From assembly GCA_016744995.1 (NCBI GenBank), contig JADGDG010000004.1, positions 236,073 to 300,072 of the forward strand: 64,000 nucleotides of DNA, in the 5' to 3' direction. Below the pieces are notes generated by a model, which saw only the letters and a program-made list of their open reading frames with translations, was not told the origin of the DNA and did not search any database. Below, one piece after another: positions 26,360-34,469 of the stretch (positions are counted from its first letter, which is position 1; each line of letters begins with the position of its first letter). Position numbers and translations under genes: made by a program. Origin of the DNA: Gammaproteobacteria bacterium. Lineage in GTDB: Bacteria; Pseudomonadota; Gammaproteobacteria; GRL18.

Positions 26360-27337
26360 ATGAAGTTATATATTATTGGTAATGGGTTTGATCTTCATCA
26401 TAATCTTGATACAAGTTATCGGTCTTTTGGCCTATTTCTTAAAAGTAAGTATCCAGTTATATATGATCGGCTCATTGAATATTATGGATTTTCTGATTTA
26501 GATGGTTATACACAAAAGCCAACTTATGATGCGCTCTGGAATGAATTTGAAGAAAGTTTATCCCTATTAGACCCTGAAACAGCTTTTGAAGCTCATAGTG
26601 GCTCACTGGCTAATCCTAGTTCATCTGAATTTAGAGATCGAGATTGGGGAACCTTCTCCATTGATATGGAGATGGTTGTTGATAGCCTCACTACAAATCT
26701 CTTTAAGGCGTTTAGAGAGTTTGTTCTTGCAGTTGAATATCTGCCGTTAAATTCTGATTCAAAGCTCTATCTTGATAATAGCGCACTATATTTGTCATTT
26801 AACTATACAGATACACTAGAACACTATTATGGAATCCCAGAAGAAAATATTAATTACATCCATGGTAAAGCCCAAACTGGTAGTGGCGATTTGATTTTAG
26901 GTCATGGTATTGAACCTGATAATTTTAAAAATGAAGACCCTAGTCCGCCAGATGATCTTACTCCAGAGCAGATGGAGATGTGGATAGAACAGATGAGTGA
27001 TAGCTACGATTACTCTTTCGAACTTGGGAAGCAAGAGCTGTTAGACTATTTTTTCAGGACATTTAAACAGACAAAAGAGGTGATTTTATTAAATTCTATC
27101 TTCTACAATAAAATCCATAACGTTGATGAAGTATTTGTACTGGGGCACTCGTTGTCGGAAATAGATATGCCTTACTTTGAAGAAATTACGCGGGTCATTA
27201 ACGGTAGCCCTATATTTACAGTGTCTTATTATTCGCAGAAAGAACATGGCTCACATAAAGAGACATTACTCAATTTGGGAATTAAGGAAAAACACATAAA
27301 TCTGATAAAAATGGATGAATTAAGAAAGTCTAGATAG
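26360..27337 (+). CDS. AbiH-family abortive-infection protein
   Basis: 325 residues from ATG 26360; an in-frame TTG at 26321 lies inside the previous gene and is unlikely. The N-terminal KLYIIGNGFDLHHNLDTSYR is diagnostic for AbiH, first described in lactococcal phage resistance, and ALYLSFNYTDTLEHYYG plus NYIHGKA are the second and third conserved blocks. AbiH's biochemical activity is not established. It ends the four-gene operon begun by the GHKL ATPase, 29 bp after the previous gene, and a terminator follows at 27537. Confidence 0.9.
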   Translation: MKLYIIGNGFDLHHNLDTSYRSFGLFLKSKYPVIYDRLIEYYGFSDLDGYTQKPTYDALWNEFEESLSLLDPETAFEAHSGSLANPSSSEFRDRDWGTFSIDMEMVVDSLTTNLFKAFREFVLAVEYLPLNSDSKLYLDNSALYLSFNYTDTLEHYYGIPEENINYIHGKAQTGSGDLILGHGIEPDNFKNEDPSPPDDLTPEQMEMWIEQMSDSYDYSFELGKQELLDYFFRTFKQTKEVILLNSIFYNKIHNVDEVFVLGHSLSEIDMPYFEEITRVINGSPIFTVSYYSQKEHGSHKETLLNLGIKEKHINLIKMDELRKSR

Positions 27338-27338
27338 C

Positions 27339-27518
27339 TCAAGGGCTTAAAACCCTTGAACCAATTTCTATTTGAATATTCTCGATAGAAGTCAGAGCGT
27401 TTGTTCGCTCAATTGTATTTGGATCACTTTTAGCAAGTTCGTTAAAAGCATTTCTTAATAAACCATGCAGCTCACTTTCATTTTTAACTGCCATTTCAAA
27501 TCTTGTTATCAGTTTCAT
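27339..27518 (-). CDS. Small hypothetical protein with strong ribosome-binding site
   Basis: 59 residues, starting MKLITRFEMAVKNESEL and ending RVLSP. A near-perfect AGGAGG sits five bases before the ATG, which makes translation convincing despite the size. It is convergent with abiH, the stops being one base apart. It is predicted helical and its start lies next to the terminator hairpin at 27537. Not recognised; similar tiny helical proteins occur upstream of plasmid anti-restriction genes. Confidence 0.65.
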   Translation of the reverse strand: MKLITRFEMAVKNESELHGLLRNAFNELAKSDPNTIERTNALTSIENIQIEIGSRVLSP

Positions 27519-27536
27519 TTTTACCTCCTGTTTGGG

Positions 27537-27559
27537 AGGTCGCGTTATTGCGACCTTTT
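27537..27559 (+). terminator. Rho-independent terminator after the abiH operon
   Basis: AGGTCGC, a 6-nt loop, GCGACCT, then TTTT. Positioned to end the rightward transcripts of the ATPase-to-abiH operon. Confidence 0.7.
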
Positions 27560-27976
27560 GTAAGGCCGCCGTGTGCGTGGGAGGAAATGGACTGCACCTT
27601 TGGTCGAAATATATGGAGAAGCGTGATACTCACGCTTGCAGTTCTAATGACCAACTGCGCAATAAGATCGGTTTTATAAAAAGGAAGAAAGAACGCCACT
27701 CATACAAAAGGAGTAAGAGAGGCTGAAAAACAAAATTGTTGGCCACTAAAAAAACAAGAGAGCCTGTAGTGTGTTAATTGAAAAGAATGAGGAGCATTGC
27801 ATCCCCTCAAAATCAAGAATAATGACGGTTTCCGCCTTAACCATTTCATTGGGCAGACCCTCCGCAATTTTTCTGGATTTTTTCACCCCCGCCTAGTCGG
27901 CCTAGTCGCCAGAAGTTCATCAGCGAGGCAAAACGCTTCGCTAAGAACTTTAACAGCGAATTTAGGAGAAAAGAAA
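27560..27976 (+). promoter_or_regulatory. Leader region of ardA
   Basis: About 415 bp without a convincing gene. It contains the hairpin AAGCGTGA-TACTCACGCTT near 27612-27630, a GCGAGGC/GCTTCGC fold near 27932-27949 and a CCTAGTCGG direct repeat near 27892-27905. ardA genes of mobile elements are often expressed early from structured leading-strand DNA; whether that applies here is not shown. Confidence 0.35.
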
Positions 27977-28489
27977 ATGTGTGAAGAAATCAGAATTTAT
28001 GTTGCAGATTTAGCAGCTTACAACAACGGCAAATTACACGGTGTTTGGATTGATGCGACCCAAGACCTAGACGATATTCAAGAACAAGTTAATAATATGC
28101 TTGCACAAAGCCCAGAGCCAGATGCTGAAGAATATGCAATACATGATTTTGAAGGGTTTAACGGTTATAGTTTATCTGAGTATGAAGGCTTACAATCTGC
28201 TCATGAAGTTGCATCTTTTATAGAAGAATATCCAGAGATAGGCGGAGAGCTTTTAGATCATTTTTCTGATATTGAAGAAGCCAGAAAGGCAGCAGAAGAA
28301 AGTTATTGTGGTTGTTATAAATCATTGGCTGATTATGCGGAAGAATTAGCCGAGGAAACAAGCCAAATCCCTGAGCACCTGCAATATTATATTGATTATA
28401 AAAAAATGGGTCGTGATATGGAATTAAATGGTGATGTATTTACCATTGAAACAGGATACGAAGAAGTTCATATCTTTTGGAATAATTAG
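27977..28489 (+). CDS. ardA: Antirestriction protein ArdA
   Basis: 170 residues from ATG 27977, with AGGAGA eight bases upstream; an upstream in-frame extension to 27797 lacks a ribosome site and is not ArdA-like. The sequence is strongly acidic and begins EIRIYVADLAAYNNGKLHG, then VWIDATQD and EYAIHDFEGF, the conserved ArdA N-terminal domain, with the later EEYPEIGGELLDHF and the Asp/Glu-rich DNA-mimic surface. ArdA blocks type I restriction enzymes by mimicking DNA. It lies downstream of a complete hsdMSR set on the same island. A stem AGCTGCCGG/CCGGCAGCT follows the stop. Confidence 0.93.
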   Translation: MCEEIRIYVADLAAYNNGKLHGVWIDATQDLDDIQEQVNNMLAQSPEPDAEEYAIHDFEGFNGYSLSEYEGLQSAHEVASFIEEYPEIGGELLDHFSDIEEARKAAEESYCGCYKSLADYAEELAEETSQIPEHLQYYIDYKKMGRDMELNGDVFTIETGYEEVHIFWNN

Positions 28490-28497
28490 AATTTAAA

Positions 28498-28520
28498 AGC
28501 TGCCGGGTAATCCGGCAGCT
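28498..28520 (+). terminator. Hairpin after ardA
   Basis: Perfect 9-bp stem AGCTGCCGG/CCGGCAGCT with a 5-nt loop directly after the ardA stop. There is no clear T-run, so termination efficiency is uncertain. Confidence 0.5.
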
Positions 28521-28575
28521 ACCTAATTTCAATATTTACATTGTGTAGTGGTGAAGAGTACAGCACTGCGTATTT

Positions 28576-28619
28576 GTGAGCGTTTCGTCGCTCAATCTCG
28601 ACCACTGTTTCGCCAGTGG
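28576..28619 (+). other. Two hairpins matching the 14.9-kb hairpin pair
   Basis: GAGCG-tttcgt-CGCTC (28578-28593), then CAATCTCGA, then CCACTG-tttcgc-CAGTGG (28602-28619). The region at 14905-14946 has the same order with different stem bases: GAACAT-ttcg-ATGTTC, CAATCACGA, CCACTG-tttcgt-CAGTGG. The conserved loop and linker with changed but still paired stems argue for a shared selected structure. Confidence 0.6.
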
Positions 28620-28677
28620 AGGGCAGAGAAGGAGCCACCTTAGATACGATTAGAATAAAGAGAGAAACGACGTAGAT

Positions 28678-29004
28678 TTATTTTGTCTGAGTGTAAGTCT
28701 TTGTAAGGCCAGTTGTATTCATAACTTCGCATTTAATTTGGTCGGTTAAGATAGATACCTCACCAGACAAATGTTTATATTCCTCGGTGATTTGCTCTTG
28801 GCTTTTATTTGAAAGGAAAAAAAGTTTATCAGCAACTTGGAAAATTAATTCAATCAACGCTGAATCAGATTCAAGCTTATTCACATTTATCCAACGATTA
28901 ATAGCACCATTTGAAAGACCAAATAGCTCTTCTTCCCATTTACCACAGTTAACACCTGATAAAATCTTTCGCTGTGCTGCAATACGGTTATTGAATTCAC
29001 TCAT
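28678..29004 (-). CDS. Small protein, last gene of the pentapeptide/nucleotidyltransferase trio
   Basis: 108 residues. It starts with ATGA overlapping the stop of the nucleotidyltransferase gene, so it is translationally coupled. Residues 28-43 (LFGLSNGAINRWINVN) resemble a helix-turn-helix; the rest is helical. No HEPN-type Arg-x4-His motif is visible, so it is not an obvious MNT/HEPN partner. It may be the antitoxin or regulator of the trio. Confidence 0.65.
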   Translation of the reverse strand: MSEFNNRIAAQRKILSGVNCGKWEEELFGLSNGAINRWINVNKLESDSALIELIFQVADKLFFLSNKSQEQITEEYKHLSGEVSILTDQIKCEVMNTTGLTKTYTQTK

Positions 29005-29627
29005 AGCATATCTCCATTAGGCGATAATTCTCTCATCCAATCTTGAATAACCAGAGCAGAGGATTTAGCCATATTCACCTCTGTTTTTGATATGGTTGAG
29101 CCGTATCCTCTAGTAGATAAAATTCGAGCACGAGCATATATATCAAAATCTTCCTTAGCAATAGGTAATTTTCGGTCTATTAGCAAAGGAGACATTCTAG
29201 AGAATATTGGCTGACCAGTTCCGAGTGAATAACAAGTAGCAAAATTTCTTGTAGCGAGAAACATACATGAAAGATGAAATACTATGCTATTACTAGATTC
29301 CATCAGAGAATGATAAGACTCTAGAAATAGTTTATTAAATTTCATGCAATCTTCTGAAACCTTCTTATATTTTGATGGCTCTTGTAGTTCCATAAGAAAA
29401 TCTGACCCATCAGATGAATATATTAGTTTAGATTCTAAGTGCAAATGCCATGAGAAAGGGTTTCCTTCCTGCCACAACTCCCTAATACGTTCATATGTAT
29501 ATATTGAGAACTTTTCTGGAACAATTTCAGGATTTGGTGCGGATAGGCAAGCAAGTAAGTCAATGTCTGATGCCGCATCCACTTCTCCCCTACATATTGA
29601 GCCAAAAGCATATAAGTGAGTGCTCAT
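29001..29627 (-). CDS. Nucleotidyltransferase-fold protein
   Basis: 208 residues. AFGSICRGEVDAASDIDLLA (residues 7-26) is the polymerase-beta-type GSx(10-12)DxD nucleotidyltransferase motif (Gly-Ser, Asp23, Asp25). The C-terminal part is helical, as in substrate-binding domains of MNT or kanamycin-nucleotidyltransferase-like proteins. Both ends overlap neighbouring genes by 4 bp, giving a strict three-gene unit. Such domains act as AMP-adding antitoxins (MNT), tRNA-modifying toxins (AbiEii, MenT) or antibiotic modifiers; which applies here is open. Confidence 0.82.
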   Translation of the reverse strand: MSTHLYAFGSICRGEVDAASDIDLLACLSAPNPEIVPEKFSIYTYERIRELWQEGNPFSWHLHLESKLIYSSDGSDFLMELQEPSKYKKVSEDCMKFNKLFLESYHSLMESSNSIVFHLSCMFLATRNFATCYSLGTGQPIFSRMSPLLIDRKLPIAKEDFDIYARARILSTRGYGSTISKTEVNMAKSSALVIQDWMRELSPNGDML

Positions 29628-30469
29628 CGCCGACTAAACCTTTTTACTAGCAATGTTGTTAACAGCGCAAATGAAACAAATTTTATTCCTGTGATAAATG
29701 AAAGCACCCCTACTGTAAAATTAGGTGGACATACTACTCCCAAGAATACTGCTGGTGCTTTGAGAAAACTTGTCCAGTAGAATCCAATGTTTAATGGACT
29801 ACCGTTTGTATTAGTATCATATATCGCAATTGCGATGAGAGTAATTATGATTGTTCTTAGAAACTTTAATATACTCTCTCCATTGCCCCAAATAAAGTTT
29901 AGCGCCCAGAACTCTAACCATTTTAAAAATTGTAATATGCCATTGAAAAAGCCTGGGTATTTTTCTTTGTAGTATGTTTCTCCAGACCTCCAAGATTTGT
30001 ACAAATAGATTGATGTTGCTTCTAGCTCTACAGTTATTGCCTTATTTACTGCTTTTGCATCGCCAATCTGTTGAAAGTTCACCCTCAATGATCGTGCAAA
30101 GTGCATTCTGAGATTTTCTTCTCTAGGAGCCTCGCTTGTTAGTATATCGTCATCAAATTGGCTACGTTCGAATGTTGCAAATTTAAAATCACATCCTCTA
30201 AAAGCTGTCTGATGGAAATTTGATCCAAGAAACCTGCAACCAGTGAAGTCACATGAATCAAATACACAATTATTTAAATAGCAACTGTCAAAAATGCAGT
30301 GCATGAATGAAACATTTTTAAACTTTATTTTCTTAGCATTTAATCTTATAAATACCTTGAACTTAAAACTATTTGGTTCTTCAACAATATCATTTGGGAC
30401 ATAGTAGTCCGTAATCACCTCTCGGTTACCACTTTCTAAATATTCAATTTTGTCCTTCTTTTCATTCAT
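29624..30469 (-). CDS. Pentapeptide-repeat membrane protein
   Basis: 281 residues, first gene of the trio, AAAGG upstream of the ATG. Residues about 50-110 carry pentapeptide repeats with the A(D/N)LxF pattern in the form CIFDSCYLNNCVFDSCDFTG, which build a right-handed quadrilateral beta-helix. A helical stretch follows, then hydrophobic segments near 205-222 and 250-275, so the beta-helix is membrane-attached. Membrane pentapeptide proteins occur in several phage-defence modules as effectors, which supports but does not prove such a role. Confidence 0.8.
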   Translation of the reverse strand: MNEKKDKIEYLESGNREVITDYYVPNDIVEEPNSFKFKVFIRLNAKKIKFKNVSFMHCIFDSCYLNNCVFDSCDFTGCRFLGSNFHQTAFRGCDFKFATFERSQFDDDILTSEAPREENLRMHFARSLRVNFQQIGDAKAVNKAITVELEATSIYLYKSWRSGETYYKEKYPGFFNGILQFLKWLEFWALNFIWGNGESILKFLRTIIITLIAIAIYDTNTNGSPLNIGFYWTSFLKAPAVFLGVVCPPNFTVGVLSFITGIKFVSFALLTTLLVKRFSRR

Positions 30470-30691
30470 TTGTTATGAACCTTTAAAATACTGGTTATAT
30501 CTAGTCTCTTGGTGGTTACTAATTGTTGATTAACATTTAAATCTACAACTTCGTATAACTATCAGATTTAGGTGCTTTTACAATGGTTCTGTCAACAGAT
30601 ATATACAGATCTGTATATCCCCTATATTACCTTGTATACACTTTAAAAGTAAAACATTGAAGGCCTTTTATCGGTTGGGGTAAAAATTTGC

Positions 30692-30720
30692 GCCGCCAAA
30701 AGATGGTGCTTTTTGGCGGC
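30692..30720 (-). terminator. Terminator of the mobilisation operon
   Basis: Stem GCCGCCAAAAG / CTTTTTGGCGGC with a 6-nt loop. On the minus strand it is followed, after a short GCAAA spacer, by TTTTT. It lies just beyond the last leftward gene of the mob operon. Confidence 0.65.
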
Positions 30721-30754
30721 AGAATAAACGCCTCCGCTTTTTATTCTAAAGTCA

Positions 30755-31078
30755 TTAACGAAAAAGAATAGGCGTAGGAAATTCCTTTTCTAATATTTTT
30801 AGAATATTTACAGGTAAATATTCTATCGGATCACTATAGCCTATGTAATAACCAGAATTTTTACTTGGCATATACTCAATGCCATTCTTCCTGATTGAAA
30901 AAATTATTGTGTTGTGAGGCCTCCACCAAAGATAGCTGACACGGTAGCCTGCTTTTTGAAGGGCGTGACCAACGCGCAATGTTTGGATTTGTCCATCACC
31001 ATCTTCATGTCCGAATTTTGCGAAGGCTTCGCGCCAGTGATATGAATTTCCGCAACATTTACATTTATAGAGAGCCAT
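30755..31078 (-). CDS. Small zinc-ribbon protein after the relaxase
   Basis: 107 residues from ATG 31078, which has AGGAA eight bases upstream; an earlier ATG at 31114 abuts the relaxase stop but lacks such a site. The N-terminus YKCKCCGNSYHW suggests a metal-binding CxxC knuckle, though only one pair of Cys is seen. The remainder resembles a small beta-rich fold (YRVSYLWWRPHNTIIF). Co-directional with mobA; function unknown. Confidence 0.6.
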   Translation of the reverse strand: MALYKCKCCGNSYHWREAFAKFGHEDGDGQIQTLRVGHALQKAGYRVSYLWWRPHNTIIFSIRKNGIEYMPSKNSGYYIGYSDPIEYLPVNILKILEKEFPTPILFR

Positions 31079-31114
31079 TTTTTTATTCCTTTCATTCTGT
31101 TTACGCTCACCCAT

Positions 31115-32440
31115 TTAAATTTCTGGTTCAAAATCGTTATCAGAGCTATCAATTTCATAGTCAGGAGTTCGATTTTTGCTCTGCCTCTTGGTTTTGACTG
31201 GTTCCTTTTCCTGCTTGTGAATTTTCCTCTCTTCATTTTTTGCGATATGTGACAGATCACGGATAAGGTTTTTCCGCTCGATATTATTTTTTTCTCGTAA
31301 AATATTGATTTGTGACTGCAAAGCTTGGCGCTCAGCTAATTGTTCTTGGATCAGCTCTTCACGCTGCTTTTGATCACGGGAATGGCATTTCCAAGTTTCT
31401 TGTTCATTAAGCTTTCTGGTTTTGAAATACCTTCCATTAAGCTTATCCCAAATGCCTTTAAATCCTCGGCGAATACGGCTGGAGCGTTTTAGCTCTTCGC
31501 CTTGCCAGCGTTTTTTCTGATAGGCATCTAATTTTGTGCGCACGCTGCGATGCTGCTTGGTCATTGCCCTCTTTGTGCGGAGCAGGGGCTGCATTCCTTT
31601 TTGGTGCTCTGTTTTTAATTCTCCGGTGTAGCGTTTGAAGAGCGTAGAAAGCTGTTTGGTTATAGTGGTTTTGGCTTCGGAAACAGACTGTAATTCCTCA
31701 GGCTCACCAAGACGCGCCGCCAATTCTTTCTTTTTGCGGCCTAACTGCCTGCTAAGGGAAAATACTTCGCCATGGATATCAATGGCAACATATCCACGCC
31801 TGTCACCACGCGCTAAATAATATCCGCTTTTCCTCAAGGCATTCTCAAAACTCTTTTTGCTATCAGAGACAGCCCAGCAATCTTTCAGCTCGCGTTTAAT
31901 GTCGGCTGGTCTGCGGCCAATGCGCGCGGCTTGTTGCCATTCAGCTCTGTTATAGTTCAGTGGGTTTTTGAGAGCTTTGTTCTTAAAGCCGTCAGGCATT
32001 TTCCAGCCATGCTCTAAATACAGGGATTTGGCTATTTCATTTAGCTTGCGCTTGGGAAAGGCGATATTGATAGCTTTCATCTCATCAATATCAATTCGTG
32101 ACCAGACACAATGCGCATGGCGGCGGCCTTCCTTTTCATGGAAGACCACCACGCGCGGCTGCCCTTCAAGGCCAAGTTTCTTCTCTACTCGATCTAATGT
32201 CTCATCAAATGTCGATATTGATACGCGCTCATCTTGAGGCGGATTAAGGCTAAGGGAATACATGAACTGCTTGCATTGTGTGCCTTTGGACAAGGCGTAG
32301 GCTTCATTAAGCGCGCCTAGTACGTCAGAGGCAATAAACCCCCGAACCTGATGGACGTTTACATGTTCATTTTGTTCACCATTTAACAGATGAACCGCCA
32401 TTTGCCGTCCTCCAGCTCGTTGATTGCCTTTAAGGATCAT
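31115..32440 (-). CDS. mobA: MobA/VirD2-family relaxase
   Basis: 441 residues from ATG 32440, preceded by GAGGA; a longer start at 32461 is possible. The relaxase domain has GGRQMAVHLLNGEQ, a RGF(IA) strand, VVFHEKEGRRHAHCVWSRID (the metal-coordinating His-x-His), and IAKSLYLEHGW. The C-terminal 200 residues are a highly charged helical tail. Such proteins nick oriT and pilot DNA in conjugative mobilisation. The gene overlaps mobC by 11 bp. The element is therefore mobilisable but would need transfer machinery in trans, as none is visible here. Confidence 0.9.
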   Translation of the reverse strand: MILKGNQRAGGRQMAVHLLNGEQNEHVNVHQVRGFIASDVLGALNEAYALSKGTQCKQFMYSLSLNPPQDERVSISTFDETLDRVEKKLGLEGQPRVVVFHEKEGRRHAHCVWSRIDIDEMKAINIAFPKRKLNEIAKSLYLEHGWKMPDGFKNKALKNPLNYNRAEWQQAARIGRRPADIKRELKDCWAVSDSKKSFENALRKSGYYLARGDRRGYVAIDIHGEVFSLSRQLGRKKKELAARLGEPEELQSVSEAKTTITKQLSTLFKRYTGELKTEHQKGMQPLLRTKRAMTKQHRSVRTKLDAYQKKRWQGEELKRSSRIRRGFKGIWDKLNGRYFKTRKLNEQETWKCHSRDQKQREELIQEQLAERQALQSQINILREKNNIERKNLIRDLSHIAKNEERKIHKQEKEPVKTKRQSKNRTPDYEIDSSDNDFEPEI

Positions 32441-32870
32441 CGGAATTTTCCTCGGATGCACTTTGAGATTTCAGCCCCATACCTTTAATAAGGGTATTTC
32501 TCATCCATTGAACTGACTTCACGGCATCTTGCAGAGCTTTGATGATTTCCTCATTGACAGGCAAACTGCCAGAATTGGCAGCCTTAGCGAGCTGATTAAT
32601 GTTATTTGCGATGCGTGATTGTCCAAGCACGCCTAAAAGCTTGGCAAGCTGCTTGTGGTCTTGGGGTGGAGTTTTCTCGCGGGTGCGCTTTTTTGGCAGC
32701 TCTGGCATATCTTCTTTAAAGATCAGCCACCTTATATATGCAGCCAGTGGTCTGCCTGCCGCTGCAAGCTTCAGGCATTTGCGTTCATCTTCGGTAAAAC
32801 GCATGGAAAATGGCGCTGGATATTTAGATCTTTTTTTATGTTCTTGATTTTCTGGGGATTTATCAGACAT
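32430..32870 (-). CDS. mobC: MobC-like relaxosome accessory protein
   Basis: 146 residues, preceded by GGTGG. N-terminal ribbon-helix-helix-like part (FSMRFTEDERKCLKLAAAGR, then LAAYIRWLIF) and the conserved LLGVLGQSRIANNINQLAKA block near residue 80, followed by EIIKALQDAVKSVQWMRN, match the MobC family. It binds oriT and assists the relaxase. First gene of the leftward mob operon; oriT is expected upstream in 32871-33142. Confidence 0.88.
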   Translation of the reverse strand: MSDKSPENQEHKKRSKYPAPFSMRFTEDERKCLKLAAAGRPLAAYIRWLIFKEDMPELPKKRTREKTPPQDHKQLAKLLGVLGQSRIANNINQLAKAANSGSLPVNEEIIKALQDAVKSVQWMRNTLIKGMGLKSQSASEENSDDP

Positions 32871-33142
32871 TATCCACCCCCATCGAGGCAGAAATATTAC
32901 GCGCGGTAAAAAGTAGATCGAGTTGGCTGCGTGCCCCCGCTACCAAATATTTAAAGCTTGATTTTCAATCACTTAGAGTGAAAGAAGTCAGGCTTTTTTA
33001 TTGCCAAAAATTCACCTTTGTGGGGGAATTCATAGCAGTTCTTTTTACATATTGTTGCAGATGCTAATGTGAAAAATGGGCATACCGTTGCACCATTTTG
33101 TAGTCAGGCTATTGAACCACATCTAAAAGTGATCCACCTTTC
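32871..33142. other. Intergenic region, probable oriT location
   Basis: No gene seen. It borders mobC, the usual place of oriT in mobA/mobC modules. An AAATGG/CCATTT hairpin lies near 33075-33097, and a GCGTGCCCCCGC segment near 32926 is the most nick-site-like motif, but I cannot place the nick. Confidence 0.3.
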
Positions 33143-33193
33143 CTAACCCAATACCTTTAGCGGGAGCTCTTCTTCATAAATAGGGATTGCTGG
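33143..33193 (-). pseudogene. Remnant of another hipA gene
   Basis: Directly behind the stop of the second hipA, the minus strand reads PAIPIYEEELPLKVLG and a stop. The same motif (AIPIYEPELPL) occurs near residue 55 of the first HipA at 3910-5175, so this is a scrap of a hipA of that subtype. It shows that a further hipBA copy was once nearby. Confidence 0.6.
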
Positions 33194-33194
33194 T

Positions 33195-34469
33195 CTAAGC
33201 CTCTATTTTGAAATTGGCATTAAGCTTAAGCCAGTGAGCTTTGAGCTTGTCTTTATGCTCTTCATCCATTGGTAAATCTTTTAAAGCTTTGGGCCACAAG
33301 CTACGCACTTTTTCCATGGTATCGTTGACATGCGGTTTGATTGCACGCCAAGGAATACCGGATTTATTTGCCCAATGCTGAAAATTTTCCTCCGTCACTG
33401 AAAACCACTTTTTTGTTTTACCAAGGTTTAAGGCATATTCTTTTTCATCTTCAATATAAACGCTGGTGGTGACGATATCATATGCAGGAGACAGTCTTGG
33501 CGTAATCTGATCTTGATACAGAAGGCTCCAATTTTTTAGATGGGCGTCACCATTGGCCAGCAATATATTTACCAGTAATCGTCTGGTGAATTGCTGAGCA
33601 TCAGCTAAGCCATCACCAGAAAAATTGTAAATTACTTTGCCAATTTGCTCATAATTGGCAGAGTTATATTTTTCGTGAGGGTACTTAACCAAGACTTGTG
33701 CAAAGTCTTCCATGTGAATTCTTGTATTGCCCTTGCGGTCAAATCGTTTGATGGCAAAAGCCAGCTTTTCATCCGGTAGATTAATTTGTGGCAGATTATC
33801 TAGTTTATCAAGCTCGATGAGCTTAGTATCAGGGATATCTACACCTGCCAAAGCTGCCAGGGACATTGCTGTATATTCGTTTAAAGGCAGGTGTTGATGT
33901 TTGGTGGATGGGGTTTTGATGATCCAGTCACCTGGCTCGCCATTTTTAGTCAGGTTGTAGCGGCCATCCTTTTCCTTCATAGAAAACTTCATCTGAATGC
34001 CAGCCAGGGAGAATTTATTTTCTCTATCATTATCTTCGAGTTTTATGGCTTTGGCTTTGCCATGGGTGGTTAGCACACTCTCGGGTACATCTTCGGGTTC
34101 CATCGGTGTGGCAACTAATGCTCCTGGCAGGTCTTGGCCGAGGTATGAAAAAATCTGAAACTCGTTGTCGATATGGGTTTTTAAACCTTGGGCGATCAAT
34201 TCCCGCAATGCACCTTCTGGGAGCAGGTTGGATAAAACAGGGTGTAGTCTTATATTTTTCGCCCATGGTTTTGACATGAGCTTTTTTGAATTTGGGAAAT
34301 TTGGATGTGTGATCAGGCTGAATGTTGGACGTGAAGGATTGTGTTTGAATTCATCCGCAAAGCTCAAAACATTTCGACCATTTTGAAATCCAGCCAAATA
34401 TCCTACGAGCTTGCCATGTAAGGTAAGTTTTAAAACGCTAATTTCATCTATGTTTTCTGGAGCGCTCAT
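33195..34469 (-). CDS. hipA: HipA-family kinase toxin (second copy, different subtype)
   Basis: 424 residues. The N-terminal couple_hipA-like part (LKLTLHGKLVGYLAGFQNGR) is followed by the kinase: FSLAGIQMKFSMKE (nucleotide loop), WIIKTPS, FAIKRFDRKG, and the catalytic block ANGDAHLKNWSLLY with LSPAYDIV. It differs strongly from the other HipA here, so the two are separate acquisitions rather than a duplication. The start overlaps the upstream antitoxin gene by 4 bp. Confidence 0.9.
   Translation of the reverse strand: MSAPENIDEISVLKLTLHGKLVGYLAGFQNGRNVLSFADEFKHNPSRPTFSLITHPNFPNSKKLMSKPWAKNIRLHPVLSNLLPEGALRELIAQGLKTHIDNEFQIFSYLGQDLPGALVATPMEPEDVPESVLTTHGKAKAIKLEDNDRENKFSLAGIQMKFSMKEKDGRYNLTKNGEPGDWIIKTPSTKHQHLPLNEYTAMSLAALAGVDIPDTKLIELDKLDNLPQINLPDEKLAFAIKRFDRKGNTRIHMEDFAQVLVKYPHEKYNSANYEQIGKVIYNFSGDGLADAQQFTRRLLVNILLANGDAHLKNWSLLYQDQITPRLSPAYDIVTTSVYIEDEKEYALNLGKTKKWFSVTEENFQHWANKSGIPWRAIKPHVNDTMEKVRSLWPKALKDLPMDEEHKDKLKAHWLKLNANFKIEA

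Noticed and set aside
27401..27419. GAGCG/CGCTC hairpin followed by CAAT, resembling the structured family
   Set aside because: It lies inside the small coding gene at 27339-27518 and lacks the CCACTG partner hairpin, so the match is probably chance.
27797..27976. Longer ArdA starting 60 codons earlier
   Set aside because: The added part is not ArdA-like and lacks a ribosome site; ATG 27977 has AGGAGA.
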